DNA of 64,000 nt from Prochlorococcus marinus str. MIT 1013 (GTDB lineage: Bacteria > Cyanobacteriota > Cyanobacteriia > PCC-6307 > Cyanobiaceae). The DNA lies in assembly GCF_027359395.1 (NCBI RefSeq), contig NZ_CP114778.1, forward strand, positions 806,001 through 870,000. The letters run 5' to 3'. Shown here in pieces: positions 1 through 9,414 of the stretch (position 1 is the first letter of the stretch; each line of letters begins with the position of its first letter). The notes beneath the pieces are model-generated. The model ran no database searches, was not told where the DNA came from, and was given only the letters and a program-made list of their open reading frames with translations. Position numbers and translations under genes: made by a program.

Positions 1-150
1 AGAGCTTCATCACCAAAACTTTTTTAGATTTCTAGTTGTTTTTAGTTTTAACAAAAGAAAAAGTAGTTCTTAATCCAGAAGAAATTAACAAGGGTGATTA
101 TTTTTAGGAACAATTAACGATTAGGCTAAAGGGACTTAAATATTTAGATA

Positions 151-1431
151 GTGATAGACCAGCGAATTCTTAGGGAGAATCCTAATTTAATTAAGGAAGG
201 ACTTATATCAAGAGGAATGGATGTTGATTTAGGCCCTCTTCAAAAATTATGCAAAGATCTAAAAGAGCTTGAGGAAAAAAGAAGCACTTTACAAGCACAG
301 GGAAATTCAATAGGCAAAGAGGTTGGACAAAAAATAAAAAAAGGTCTTTCTCCAAATTCTGAAGAGATCTCAAACCTACGAATCAAAGGAAACCAAATAA
401 AAAAACAAGTTTCGGTTATTGAAGAGGAAGAAAAATCTATTTCACAAAGATTAAATGAACAAATACTTTGTTTACCCAACCTTCCAGAGAAAAATGCTAT
501 TAAAGGAAAAAACGAAAAAGATAACAAGGAAATAAGAAGATGGGGTGAACCTTCATCGGGAAATAATCTCAAAGAGCATTGGGAAATTGCTAGTAAATTA
601 AACCTCTGGGATAGTGAGAAATCATCATTAATAGCCAAAAGTCGATTTGTAACCCTTTTCAACCAGGCTGCAAAACTTGAGAGATCACTCATAAACTTCA
701 TGCTTGATTTGCATGTTAAAAAGGGATATTTAGAAGTTCTTCCTCCAGCACTTGTAAACACAGCAAGTCTTACTGGATCAGGACAGTTACCAAAATTTGC
801 AGAAGAAAGTTTTCGATGTGCTGATGATGATTTATGGCTTACTCCTACTGCTGAAGTTCCATTAACGTCTCTTCATAGAGGTGAAATAATCCCTAAAGAT
901 TTGCTCCCATTAAAGTACGTTGCTTATAGTCCCTGCTTCAGAAGAGAAGCTGGGAGTTACGGTAGAGACACTAGAGGCCTAATCAGACTTCATCAATTCA
1001 ATAAAGTAGAACTATATTGGTTCTCTAGTCCTGAAAAGTCTAAAGAAGCTTTAGAACAAATGACTTGTGATGCAGAATCTGTGCTGCAAGAACTAGAACT
1101 TCCTTATAGAGTAATTCAGCTTTGCACAGGAGATTTAGGTTTCTCAGCAAAAAGAACATACGATCTGGAGGTTTGGCTGCCAGGTGCAAATAGCTTTAGA
1201 GAAATATCTAGTTGCAGCAATTGCGGAGACTTTCAAGCTAGAAGATCTTCAATACGAACAAAAGATAACAATAAAAAAAATATACTTTTACATACTTTAA
1301 ATGGTAGTGGACTGGCGATAGGTCGCACTATGGCTGCGATTCTGGAAAATGGTCAACAATCTGATGGAAGTATCAATTTACCAAAAGCCTTAATACCTTA
1401 CTTCGGTTCGGACAAATTACAGCCAGAATAA
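151..1431 (+). CDS. serS: Seryl-tRNA synthetase
   Basis: Class II aminoacyl-tRNA synthetase that charges tRNA-Ser (and tRNA-Sec where present) with serine in the cytoplasm. The N-terminal ~110 residues are the helical, charged tRNA-binding arm. Motif 2 lies near residue 263 (FRREAGSYGRDTRG) and motif 3 near residue 384 (NGSGLAIGRTMAAILE). At 426 residues it has the usual family length. The start is GTG at 151, which gives the standard N-terminus MIDQRILRENP; no upstream ATG is in frame. It is the first gene of a co-directional core run and lies 19 bp before rseP. The 150 bases before it show no other gene. Confidence 0.97.
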   Translation: MIDQRILRENPNLIKEGLISRGMDVDLGPLQKLCKDLKELEEKRSTLQAQGNSIGKEVGQKIKKGLSPNSEEISNLRIKGNQIKKQVSVIEEEEKSISQRLNEQILCLPNLPEKNAIKGKNEKDNKEIRRWGEPSSGNNLKEHWEIASKLNLWDSEKSSLIAKSRFVTLFNQAAKLERSLINFMLDLHVKKGYLEVLPPALVNTASLTGSGQLPKFAEESFRCADDDLWLTPTAEVPLTSLHRGEIIPKDLLPLKYVAYSPCFRREAGSYGRDTRGLIRLHQFNKVELYWFSSPEKSKEALEQMTCDAESVLQELELPYRVIQLCTGDLGFSAKRTYDLEVWLPGANSFREISSCSNCGDFQARRSSIRTKDNNKKNILLHTLNGSGLAIGRTMAAILENGQQSDGSINLPKALIPYFGSDKLQPE

Positions 1432-1450
1432 CTCAATCAAAATCTAATTA

Positions 1451-2533
1451 ATGAACGTTCTCTTATCTATAGCTGTACTTGGCCTTCTTATTTTTTTTCA
1501 TGAGGCTGGTCATTTTTTAGCAGCTGTTATTCAAAAAATTAAAGTTAGTGGGTTTTCAATTGGTTTTGGACCAGCTCTTTTAAAAAAGGAAATAAATGGA
1601 ATTACTTATTCACTTAGATCTCTTCCTTTAGGGGGGTTTGTCTCCTTCCCTGATGAAGAAACAGATTCACTAGTTAAACCCAATGACCCTGATCTTTTAA
1701 AGAATAGGCCAATTCACCAAAGAGCAATAGTTATTTCTGCAGGGGTTGTAGCAAATTTATTACTTGCTTGGATTGTACTTATTGGTCAAGCAAGCTTTGC
1801 AGGGATTCCTACTCAACCTGAGCAAGGTGTCATAATTATGGGAATTCAGCCAGACGAGCCTGCATTTAAATCAGGATTAGTTGCTGGAGACAAAATAATA
1901 AGCGTAAACGGTCAACCATTAGGCAGAGGGAAAGAAGGGATCATAAATTTAGTCAATATTATTCAGACATCCTCAGGGGAAGAATTACTTTTCGAGAGAG
2001 TTAATCAAGATAAAAGTGAAACAGTTTCTATAACCCCCTCTGACAATGAAGGAAGTGGAAGGATAGGAGCTCAATTACAACCCAATCTTCCAAATGAATT
2101 ATCTAAAGCAAAGAATATTAGTGAAATAGTTAATAGTTCAAATTCACAATTTTATGAATTACTAAGTCGAACAGTTATTGGCTATAAAAGTTTGATTACA
2201 AATTTTGCTTCAACTGCTCAACAGTTAAGTGGGCCAGTAAAAATTGTTGAAATTGGTGCTCAGCTTTCTGAACAAGGTGGATCAGGGCTTGTCCTTTTTT
2301 CTGCATTAGTTTCAATTAATCTTGCTGTTCTCAACTCGTTACCATTGCCACTTCTTGATGGTGGACAGCTAGTTCTTCTTATTCTAGAAAGTATCCGTGG
2401 GAAACCAGTGCCTGAGAAAATTCAATTAGCTTTTATGCAATCAGGCTTTGTCTTACTTGTGGGTCTCAGTGTGGTTTTAATAATCCGTGACACAACACAA
2501 TTATCTTTAGTGCAACAATTTGTTCACAGATAA
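1451..2533 (+). CDS. rseP: RseP-type site-2 zinc metalloprotease (M50)
   Basis: Membrane-embedded protease of the S2P family, which cleaves transmembrane anchors such as anti-sigma factors. The zinc site HEAGH is at residues 17-21 inside the first transmembrane helix. A PDZ domain spans about residues 120-190 (GIQPDEPAFKSGLVAGDKI), and the second metal-site segment with the LDGG motif (PLPLLDGGQL) is near residue 300, followed by a last hydrophobic helix. The length of 360 residues is normal for cyanobacterial RseP. It sits between serS and rpsN, an order I recognise from picocyanobacteria. The substrate in this organism cannot be read from the sequence. Confidence 0.93.
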   Translation: MNVLLSIAVLGLLIFFHEAGHFLAAVIQKIKVSGFSIGFGPALLKKEINGITYSLRSLPLGGFVSFPDEETDSLVKPNDPDLLKNRPIHQRAIVISAGVVANLLLAWIVLIGQASFAGIPTQPEQGVIIMGIQPDEPAFKSGLVAGDKIISVNGQPLGRGKEGIINLVNIIQTSSGEELLFERVNQDKSETVSITPSDNEGSGRIGAQLQPNLPNELSKAKNISEIVNSSNSQFYELLSRTVIGYKSLITNFASTAQQLSGPVKIVEIGAQLSEQGGSGLVLFSALVSINLAVLNSLPLPLLDGGQLVLLILESIRGKPVPEKIQLAFMQSGFVLLVGLSVVLIIRDTTQLSLVQQFVHR

Positions 2534-2667
2534 TTATTCTAAAAATATTCTAAAAATATGGATATTTTTTTGTTGTCAAAATATTTTGAAAATAAATTCC
2601 AGGCAATATCTTAAAACAATCAGGCAAGGAGTTAAGATGCTATACAAATGTGCAAAATAAGCTCTTA

Positions 2668-2970
2668 ATGGCCAAAAAGTCGATGATAGCGCGTGATGTA
2701 AAGCGCAAAAAACTCGTAGAAAGATACGCAGCTAAGCGTAAAACACTTATTGATGCTTTCAAATCAGCCAAAGATCCTATGGAGAGACTAGAGATTCATA
2801 GAAAGATTCAAGCTTTACCTAGAAATTGCGCACCAAATAGAATTAGAAATCGTTGTTGGGCTACAGGAAAGCCAAGAGGTGTTTATAGAGATTTTGGCCT
2901 TTGCAGAAATCAACTTAGATCAAGAGCACATAATGGAGAATTGCCTGGAGTAGTTAAATCAAGCTGGTAA
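2668..2970 (+). CDS. rpsN: 30S ribosomal protein S14
   Basis: Small-subunit ribosomal protein uS14, which binds 16S rRNA in the 30S head. I place the start at the ATG at 2668 ([16 protein letters not shown]), giving 100 residues, the normal length. An earlier in-frame start would add six residues not found in the family. It is the zinc-independent form: the C-terminal [19 protein letters not shown] block is present without the CxxC pairs of the zinc form. A hairpin-plus-T-run terminator follows at about 3000, so it probably ends a transcription unit. Confidence 0.97.
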   Translation: MAKKSMIARDVKRKKLVERYAAKRKTLIDAFKSAKDPMERLEIHRKIQALPRNCAPNRIRNRCWATGKPRGVYRDFGLCRNQLRSRAHNGELPGVVKSSW

Positions 2971-2998
2971 AAACTAACAGTAAATTCAATTACACCAA

Positions 2999-3033
2999 GA
3001 AGTGGTAAAGATTAAATCTCCCACTTTTTTTTT
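2999..3033 (+). terminator. Rho-independent terminator after rpsN
   Basis: A nested inverted repeat (AGTGG and AGATT pairing with AATCT and CCACT) is followed by a run of nine T. It lies 30 bases after the rpsN stop codon and separates it from pnp. Confidence 0.75.
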
Positions 3034-3154
3034 AGTTTTAGAGTTTCAGTAATTGTGGTAAATGTTTCCTCAAGGAAACAAATCTATCAAGATTTTTACT
3101 CAATTAGTCCCATTAAGTGTAAGAATGTCTGAAGACAAAAAGCTATAAAGTCAC

Positions 3155-5323
3155 GTGCAAGGTCAGACAAAATCCGTTTCCTTCGATGGTAGAGAGATAA
3201 AGCTCACTACAGGGAGATTTGCTCCACAGGCTGGTGGTTCAGTAATGATTGAATGTGGGGACACCTCCGTTCTAGTAACAGCAACAAAATCTACAGGGCG
3301 AGAAGGGGTAGATTTCCTACCTTTAATGTGTGATTACGAAGAAAGGTTATATGCAGCAGGAAGGATTCCAGGAAGTTTTATGCGACGTGAAGGACGTCCT
3401 CCCGAGCGAGCAACTTTAATATCAAGGCTTATTGATCGCCCGATGAGACCTCTTTTCCCTGGTTGGATGAGAGACGATATACAAATAGTTGCGACATGTC
3501 TCTCCTTAGATGAACGAGTTCCTGCAGATGTTTTGGCTGTAACTGGATCTTCAATGGCAACGTTGATGGCAGGCATCCCTTTCCAAGGTCCTATGGCCGC
3601 TGTTCGAGTTGGTCTATTAGGTGATGACTTCGTTCTTAATCCAAGTTATCGAGAAATCGAAAGAGGTGATCTTGATCTTGTAGTTGCAGGGACTCCAGAT
3701 GGAGTAGTGATGGTTGAAGCAGGTGCTAATCAACTTTCAGAACAAGATGTTATTGAAGCTATTGACTTTGGCTACGAAGCCATAACTGAATTAATCAATG
3801 CTCAAAAGGAAGTTTTAAAAGAAGCAGGAATCAAACAAGAGGTACCAGAAGCGCCTCAAGTAGATGACACAATTTCAAACTATTTAGATAAAAATTGTAC
3901 GAAATCAATTAGTGAAGTTTTGAAAAACTTCGATCAAACAAAAGAGGAGAGAGACAATAAAATTGAAGACATAAAGATAAGTATTTCTTCAAAAATAGAT
4001 GGACTAAAGGATGACAATGCTGTTAAGAAATCTCTTTCTTTAAATAACAAGTTGTTAGAAAATAGTTATAAAGCTTTAACCAAAAAGTTAATGAGAGATC
4101 AGATAATTAAGGAAGGGAAAAGGGTCGATGGAAGAGAATTAAATGAAGTAAGGGAAATTGATGCAGATGCTGCAGTTTTACCCAATAGAGTTCATGGATC
4201 AGCTTTGTTTCAAAGAGGTTTAACTCAAGTTTTATCTACGGCAACATTAGGGACTCCAAGTGATGCACAAGAAATGGATGATTTAAACCCTAATACCGAC
4301 AAGACATACATACATCACTACAACTTCCCACCTTATTCAGTTGGGGAGACTAAACCAATGAGAACTCCTGGCAGAAGAGAAGTTGGTCATGGAGCTTTAG
4401 CAGAAAGAGCCTTGATCCCTGTTCTCCCAGCAAAAGATACTTTCCCTTATGTTCTTAGAGTTGTTAGCGAAGTCTTGAGTTCAAATGGCTCTACTTCAAT
4501 GGCTTCAGTATGTGGGAGTACTTTAGCCTTGATGGATGCTGGAGTTCCTTTAAAAGCTCCTGTTGGTGGAGCTGCAATGGGATTAATTAAAGAAGGAAAA
4601 GAAGTAAGAATTTTAACTGATATTCAAGGGATAGAAGATTTTCTTGGAGATATGGATTTCAAAGTTGCAGGGACAGAGAAAGGAATTACGGCCTTGCAAA
4701 TGGATATGAAGATAACTGGACTTCCAATTGAGACAATTGGTGAGGCTATAAATCAAGCACTTCCTGCAAGGACTCATATATTAGGAAAAATGTTAGAGGC
4801 AATTGAGACACCAAAAGATAATCTTTCTCCTCATGCTCCAAGACTATTAAGTTTTAGAATAGATCCAGAACTTATAGGAACTGTTATTGGACCTGGCGGA
4901 AGAACAATAAAAGGTATCACCGAAAGAACCAACACAAAAATCGATATAGAAGATGGAGGGATAGTAACTATTGCATCCCATGATGGAGCAGCCGCAGAAG
5001 AAGCTCAAAGAATTATTGAAGGTTTAACAAGAAAAGTACATGAAGGTGAGATTTTCTCTGGCTCCATTACTAGAATCATTCCAATCGGCGCCTTTGTAGA
5101 AATCCTTCCTGGCAAAGAAGGAATGATTCATATTTCTCAATTATCTGAAGCACGAGTTGAAAAAGTTGAAGATGTTGTAAAAGTTGGAGACCAAGTCACT
5201 GTAAGAGTAAGAGAGATAGATAATCGAGGACGCATCAATTTAACGTTAAGGGGAGTACCTCAAAATGGTGGGATGAACAATTATCCTGAGCCAACTCCTA
5301 CTCCTGTAGCCCCTCTTACTTAA
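3155..5323 (+). CDS. pnp: Polyribonucleotide nucleotidyltransferase (PNPase)
   Basis: 3'-5' phosphorolytic exoribonuclease of RNA turnover, which also makes RNA tails in cyanobacteria. Two RNase PH domains (about residues 1-220 and 310-540) are joined by a helical linker. A KH domain ([16 protein letters not shown], near residue 575) and an S1 domain (from about residue 630, [20 protein letters not shown]) follow. The start is GTG at 3155, giving [15 protein letters not shown]; total 722 residues, full length. The 180-bp upstream gap begins with the rpsN terminator, so pnp has its own promoter. It converges with cysQ, leaving only 3 bp between stop codons. Confidence 0.97.
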   Translation: MQGQTKSVSFDGREIKLTTGRFAPQAGGSVMIECGDTSVLVTATKSTGREGVDFLPLMCDYEERLYAAGRIPGSFMRREGRPPERATLISRLIDRPMRPLFPGWMRDDIQIVATCLSLDERVPADVLAVTGSSMATLMAGIPFQGPMAAVRVGLLGDDFVLNPSYREIERGDLDLVVAGTPDGVVMVEAGANQLSEQDVIEAIDFGYEAITELINAQKEVLKEAGIKQEVPEAPQVDDTISNYLDKNCTKSISEVLKNFDQTKEERDNKIEDIKISISSKIDGLKDDNAVKKSLSLNNKLLENSYKALTKKLMRDQIIKEGKRVDGRELNEVREIDADAAVLPNRVHGSALFQRGLTQVLSTATLGTPSDAQEMDDLNPNTDKTYIHHYNFPPYSVGETKPMRTPGRREVGHGALAERALIPVLPAKDTFPYVLRVVSEVLSSNGSTSMASVCGSTLALMDAGVPLKAPVGGAAMGLIKEGKEVRILTDIQGIEDFLGDMDFKVAGTEKGITALQMDMKITGLPIETIGEAINQALPARTHILGKMLEAIETPKDNLSPHAPRLLSFRIDPELIGTVIGPGGRTIKGITERTNTKIDIEDGGIVTIASHDGAAAEEAQRIIEGLTRKVHEGEIFSGSITRIIPIGAFVEILPGKEGMIHISQLSEARVEKVEDVVKVGDQVTVRVREIDNRGRINLTLRGVPQNGGMNNYPEPTPTPVAPLT

Positions 5324-5326
5324 TAA

Positions 5327-6241
5327 TTAGACTTTATATTTAGGTTCTTCTAAAGAGAAAAAATCCATAGCTTTTTGACAAATTTTTTGATGAGATTTAC
5401 CATGACTAGCTATTAAGCAACCAGATTGAGAATAATTTGTTTTTTGGTAAGTCAATTTTCCTCCATCTGCATGAGAGAACATTCCACCAGCTGCATCAAT
5501 AAGCGCATGAGGAGCGGCCATATCCCAATCCTTAGGAGAAGTTTTTCCAGATAGAGATATATAAACATCAGCATCTCCTCTTAAAATTGATGCGACTTTA
5601 CAACCGACGCTACCTATCTTTTTCGTCTCAGCAAACGACAAAGTTGATAGAAGATTTAGAAGTTCTGTTTGTTGATGATTTTTGCTTGAGACGAGCACCA
5701 ATTCAGATACATCTAGCCTCTCACTAAAAGAAACCGACTTTTTAGAACCATCACGATTTTCATACCAAGCACCACTTCCAAGGATTCCAAACCATAACTC
5801 CTCTTTTTCAGGAATCAAAACTATCCCAATTTTTGGTTTTTGCTTGTATGCCAAAGCAATATGAACTGCATAATTTTCAGATCCTTGAAGAAAATCCTTT
5901 GTTCCATCAAGTGGATCAATAATCCAGCACCAATCTTTTTTATAATGGCCTCGTTGAAAAGTTTTCTCCTTAGAAGTTTCTTCACTTAAAATATCCCATT
6001 CTTTATAAGTGAGATTATCCTTCAACCCAGAGGTCAATAATTCATTCACTGCCGTATCAGCTGCTGATACTGGGCCATCGCCACCTTCTTCTACAGTCAA
6101 ATGTTTTGGGAAGCCAAAAGGAGGTTCTTGACCTCGCGCATAAGCCATCAAAACATCTGCGGCAGCCCAGCTAAGCTTTCTAAGTTCATCCAATAAAGTC
6201 GTTAAGTCGACCTCTTCTGGCACAACAAGATCAATTGACAT
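5327..6241 (-). CDS. cysQ: 3'(2'),5'-bisphosphate nucleotidase, CysQ/inositol monophosphatase family
   Basis: Mg-dependent phosphatase that removes the 3'-phosphate from PAP, the by-product of PAPS-dependent sulfation. Family motifs are visible: SEE at residues 86-88, DPLDGTKD at 109-116 and the C-terminal metal-binding KDWDMAAPHALIDAAGG. The length of 304 residues is normal. It is divergent from rsmI with a 1-bp gap, so the two start regions overlap and the promoters must lie inside each other's coding sequence. The match to this window's several PAPS-type sulfotransferases is notable, but the gene itself is core and not part of the island. Confidence 0.9.
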   Translation of the reverse strand: MSIDLVVPEEVDLTTLLDELRKLSWAAADVLMAYARGQEPPFGFPKHLTVEEGGDGPVSAADTAVNELLTSGLKDNLTYKEWDILSEETSKEKTFQRGHYKKDWCWIIDPLDGTKDFLQGSENYAVHIALAYKQKPKIGIVLIPEKEELWFGILGSGAWYENRDGSKKSVSFSERLDVSELVLVSSKNHQQTELLNLLSTLSFAETKKIGSVGCKVASILRGDADVYISLSGKTSPKDWDMAAPHALIDAAGGMFSHADGGKLTYQKTNYSQSGCLIASHGKSHQKICQKAMDFFSLEEPKYKV

Positions 6242-6242
6242 A

Positions 6243-7133
6243 ATGGATTTAATTGATGATCAACAGCCTCAACAAGAAAGATCCGAACCTTGTCCAGGTA
6301 CTCTTTACATAGTAGGGACACCAATAGGCAACTTAGGTGATTTGTCTCCAAGGGCAAAGTCGATTCTAAAGAATGTGTCACTAATAGCCTGTGAAGATAG
6401 TCGAAGGAGTGGAAAACTAATGAAAATAATAGAATCTAAAGTACCTCTTCTTAGCTATCACAAACATAATTTCAAAAGTCGACAATCTCAATTACTGGAA
6501 ATTTTAGAAAGTGGTGGAAGTCTTGCATTAATTAGTGATGCTGGATTACCAGGGATAAATGATCCTGGACAAGAGCTTGTTCATGCTGCAAAGTCAAAAA
6601 GTTATGAAGTGATTTGCATCCCTGGTCCATGTGCAGCAATAACAGCACTAGTAATAAGTGGATTACCCTCAGAAAGGTTTTGCTTTGAAGGGTTTCTTCC
6701 AAAAAAACAAAGTATTAGAAAAAAACGTTTGGAAGATATTTCTCAAGAACAAAGAACGTCAGTAATCTATGAATCACCACATCACTTAATAAAACTTTTA
6801 GAAGATTTATCTAATTTATGCGGAAATAAGCGTCCTATTCAAATCGCGAGAGAACTTACAAAAAGATACGAAGAGTCAATAGGAAAGACTATAGAAGAGG
6901 TCCTAAGATATTTTATTGTCAATAAGCCTAAAGGAGAATTTACAATTGTTTTAGGAGGAAATAGTAATAATAATAATAATAATAGAATAAGTGAATCTGA
7001 AGCATTAAATAAGCTCCATGAATTAATTAAGCAAGGAGAAAAATCAAACATCGCAGCTCGAAAAATCGCAGAAGAAACAGGTTATGAAAAAAAATGGCTT
7101 TATTCAAAGTTACATAAGAAACTTGACAAATAG
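6243..7133 (+). CDS. rsmI: 16S rRNA (cytidine1402-2'-O)-methyltransferase RsmI
   Basis: SAM-dependent methyltransferase of the tetrapyrrole-methylase fold that 2'-O-methylates C1402 in the ribosomal P site. The N-terminal GTLYIVGTPIGNLGDLSPRA and the LIACEDSRRS segment are family signatures; SDAGLPGINDPG is the central loop. It has 296 residues. An in-frame AAT microsatellite encodes a run of asparagines near residue 243, between the catalytic domain and the C-terminal helical tail. That position looks tolerant of length change. Confidence 0.95.
   Translation: MDLIDDQQPQQERSEPCPGTLYIVGTPIGNLGDLSPRAKSILKNVSLIACEDSRRSGKLMKIIESKVPLLSYHKHNFKSRQSQLLEILESGGSLALISDAGLPGINDPGQELVHAAKSKSYEVICIPGPCAAITALVISGLPSERFCFEGFLPKKQSIRKKRLEDISQEQRTSVIYESPHHLIKLLEDLSNLCGNKRPIQIARELTKRYEESIGKTIEEVLRYFIVNKPKGEFTIVLGGNSNNNNNNRISESEALNKLHELIKQGEKSNIAARKIAEETGYEKKWLYSKLHKKLDK
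6966..6983. repeat. In-frame (AAT)6 microsatellite inside rsmI
   Basis: Six perfect AAT units encode Asn residues. Unit gain or loss would keep the reading frame. Confidence 0.9.
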
Positions 7134-7185
7134 TAATTTTAGCTTAATGCTGATTAAATATAAACTTTAAATTAAAATATTCTAT

Positions 7186-7416
7186 ATGTTTTTTAAATTA
7201 AAACTTTTAACCTTAAATGTTGCGACATCAATATTACTAATTTTCTTCCTCTGCCTTGGGTCCCAAAACTTAGGTAAGAAATATCGTTTAGATTTTCTCA
7301 TAAATAAAACTGTATCGCTGCCAATTGGTTTCATAATAGGTACATCATTCACTGTAGGATTAATGTCTGGAGGAGTAACTTCAGTATTAATGATTAATAA
7401 TAATGATAAAAATTAA
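7186..7416 (+). CDS. Small two-helix membrane protein, LapA/DUF1049-like
   Basis: 76 residues with two hydrophobic segments (about residues 8-24 and 44-69) separated by a basic loop containing GKKYRLDF. The pattern of a short protein with the second helix opening LPIGFIIGTSFTVGLMSGG resembles the LapA/DUF1049 family of inner-membrane proteins. This is a pattern judgement only. It follows rsmI on the same strand after 52 bp and could share its transcript. Function unknown. Confidence 0.6.
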   Translation: MFFKLKLLTLNVATSILLIFFLCLGSQNLGKKYRLDFLINKTVSLPIGFIIGTSFTVGLMSGGVTSVLMINNNDKN

Positions 7417-7428
7417 TCTTTGAAACAA

Positions 7429-8253
7429 CTAATCATCCAAAGCAATAATTGAATCTTCTAGAATTAAACGAGTAATACCTTTTGAAATTAAATATGACTT
7501 TGAAAGTTTAAAAATACTTGTGTTTGGAACTTTAATAACTCTCTGATTTTTTGAACAAATTCTTTTCGCAGAACGTTGATTAGCAAATAATAAAATTGCA
7601 TTTCTTTCTAATTCTTTTTCGGGCAAAAAACTCCATTCTGGCAAATCAGAAATAAGTTGTAAGTCCAGCTCAACTTTCTTATCAACAATCATATAAACTG
7701 TCTCAGGAAGGCTTTCATAATTAAGTATTTGAAAATCAGATTTTTTCTTCTCTAGATCAAAATCAAAACTAGAGATCAAGGGAACTATCTCCTCAAAATC
7801 TTGATCAAAATTCTGATGATTTTGATTGTGTTGATTATTTTGCATTTTAGAGGTTATATCTTCACCAAAATCATCAGAATCTTCAAGAGCTAAAAAAGCA
7901 ATTTTTTCAAGCTCTGGGAATGGAGATTCTTCATTCACTTTTAAACTTAGGTCTTCTTGATTAACTTTTTCCTTAAATGAAATTGATGAATTTAACTGTT
8001 CTAAATCTTCAATTTTTTCTTTTTCTGTTTCATTGTTAACTAAATTTGTAGTTTTGTTACCGATCTTTGATCTTTTTTTCTTTACAAGTGCATATTCACT
8101 TTCTGACAATAGATTTTTGACCGTTCGATTTATAGTATTGGTAGTACAACTATATTTTTCCGCAAGGACATTGGTATTATCTCCAGCCATATAAGCCTCT
8201 AAAATTTCTTCTTTTTGCGTCTTGGTCAACCTTCTTGAAATCATTTCTATCAT
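7429..8253 (-). CDS. Helix-turn-helix protein with acidic low-complexity middle
   Basis: The N-terminal ~60 residues (RRLTKTQKEEILEAYMAGDNTNVLAEKYSCTTNTINRTVKNLL) form a clear helix-turn-helix of the Hin/transposase-like type. The middle (about 70-160) is acidic and Asn/Gln-rich. The C-terminal ~100 residues (from YESLPETVYMIVDKKVELDLQ) look globular, with RSAKRICSKNQRVIKVPNT. 274 residues. I recognise this as a conserved picocyanobacterial protein of unknown role, probably a DNA-binding regulator. It converges with the small membrane gene. It is the last core gene before the tRNA-Arg island. Met4 is an alternative start. Confidence 0.7.
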   Translation of the reverse strand: MIEMISRRLTKTQKEEILEAYMAGDNTNVLAEKYSCTTNTINRTVKNLLSESEYALVKKKRSKIGNKTTNLVNNETEKEKIEDLEQLNSSISFKEKVNQEDLSLKVNEESPFPELEKIAFLALEDSDDFGEDITSKMQNNQHNQNHQNFDQDFEEIVPLISSFDFDLEKKKSDFQILNYESLPETVYMIVDKKVELDLQLISDLPEWSFLPEKELERNAILLFANQRSAKRICSKNQRVIKVPNTSIFKLSKSYLISKGITRLILEDSIIALDD

Positions 8254-8399
8254 TTCTACTTATCCAAGATAAGACCTAATCACCAGAAGTAGTAAAAAAA
8301 ATTTTTCAACCTATGAAAAACTCTTATAAAAAATTCAGGAATTAAAATAAATTAAATTCATTTTAATTAAAAACATCATCAATACTTGATTTTTAAAAC

Positions 8400-8522
8400 A
8401 TGAAAACTACTCTTCTCTCTTTTAAAAATAATCAATATCAACAAATAATTAATCAAGCTATTGTTGGTCTGCTTAATTCCTCTTGTGGCAAGCCTCGTCA
8501 GTATGTAATCTTAAATAGTTGA
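8400..8522 (+). CDS. Possible small ORF, 40 residues
   Basis: An ATG at 8400 opens a 40-codon frame (MKTTLLSFKNNQYQQIINQA at the N-terminus) in the 319-bp gap between the HTH gene and tRNA-Arg. No convincing ribosome-binding site precedes it and I do not recognise the product. The rest of the gap shows nothing else. Confidence 0.3.
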   Translation: MKTTLLSFKNNQYQQIINQAIVGLLNSSCGKPRQYVILNS

Positions 8523-8572
8523 TTTTTCAGTTCAAAGCGATGTTTATCGTTTTTCTCTAAAGATCCTCTTTA

Positions 8573-8646
<74 letters not shown>

Positions 8647-8924
8647 TTCCAAAAACATACAGATACCAATAGACTTCAGAGATCTTGAAATTCCCTGAGT
8701 CATCTTGATATGTCGTGATACTTGCCTATATAGCACTTCTGCACCAGAATATTCACCTTAAGCATTTAGTTATACCATTCGAAATGGTCGGTTGGATTTG
8801 GATCTAAAAAAATTCAAATAAACTACTCATAATAGTAGAGTAATATGAAAATGAGACTCTCCAAAAGCGATATTAGTTAATCTGCGCCTAGAGAGTTTGT
8901 TCCAATTTTCTATAAAAAATTTGT
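8647..8924. repeat. Left-end leader repeat, copy 1
   Basis: About 278 bp directly after the tRNA, repeated at 17594-17869 with scattered substitutions. Near its end ACTCTC (8856) and GAGAGT (8891) can pair around a 29-nt loop in both copies. In copy 1 a coding region begins 5 bp after the repeat. I see no gene inside it. It may supply the left attachment arm or the cargo leader. Confidence 0.8.
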
Positions 8925-8928
8925 ATCG

Positions 8929-9414
8929 ATGAAGGAAGTTAAGGAATGGAAGAATTTAACGAATATTGAGTTTGAAAATGGTGCAGAAGGAGTAGCCATC
9001 CTATTATCCAAAGGCTATAGAGTAAGTGAATGGGTACAAGATATTTTTGCCAGAGAGCTGAATAAGAAAATCAAGTTCAATTATCCTATTAAATTAGCTA
9101 GAGTGACAGTTGCTTCTCTTGGATTTGACGAACCAACAACACTACTTAAAATTTATGACTCTCTACCAACTCATGAATTAGGACTTGTCTCACCAGAAAT
9201 AGCTTTGGCATGTCGATTGGACTATCCAGAGCAACCTACTGGAGAATGGTTGCGTTTCGCTACACCAATGAAGTCAATGATTGATAGCGATGGAGTCCCT
9301 CATCTTCCAAAACTTGGTAAAGCTCTAGGTCTTTATTTTGTTGAGACTTATTGGGCTTACGAACATGCAATATTTCATCCACACAATGAATTTGTCGTTG
9401 AGTTGAATCATTGA
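8929..9414 (+). CDS. Hypothetical protein, island cargo
   Basis: 161 residues, not recognised. It has no signal peptide or membrane segment and a mixed alpha/beta composition, with a conserved-looking C-terminal part (GLYFVETYWAYEHAIFHPHNEF). The ATG at 8929 comes 5 bp after the leader repeat. It overlaps the oxidoreductase by 4 bp (TTGA), so the two are probably translationally coupled and may act together. The first ~60 residues resemble a small helical domain (VAILLSKGYRVSEWVQDIF), which gives no function. Confidence 0.65.
   Translation: MKEVKEWKNLTNIEFENGAEGVAILLSKGYRVSEWVQDIFARELNKKIKFNYPIKLARVTVASLGFDEPTTLLKIYDSLPTHELGLVSPEIALACRLDYPEQPTGEWLRFATPMKSMIDSDGVPHLPKLGKALGLYFVETYWAYEHAIFHPHNEFVVELNH

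Noticed and set aside
240-761. 173-codon minus-strand frame opposite serS
   Set aside because: Antisense to a well-supported housekeeping gene.
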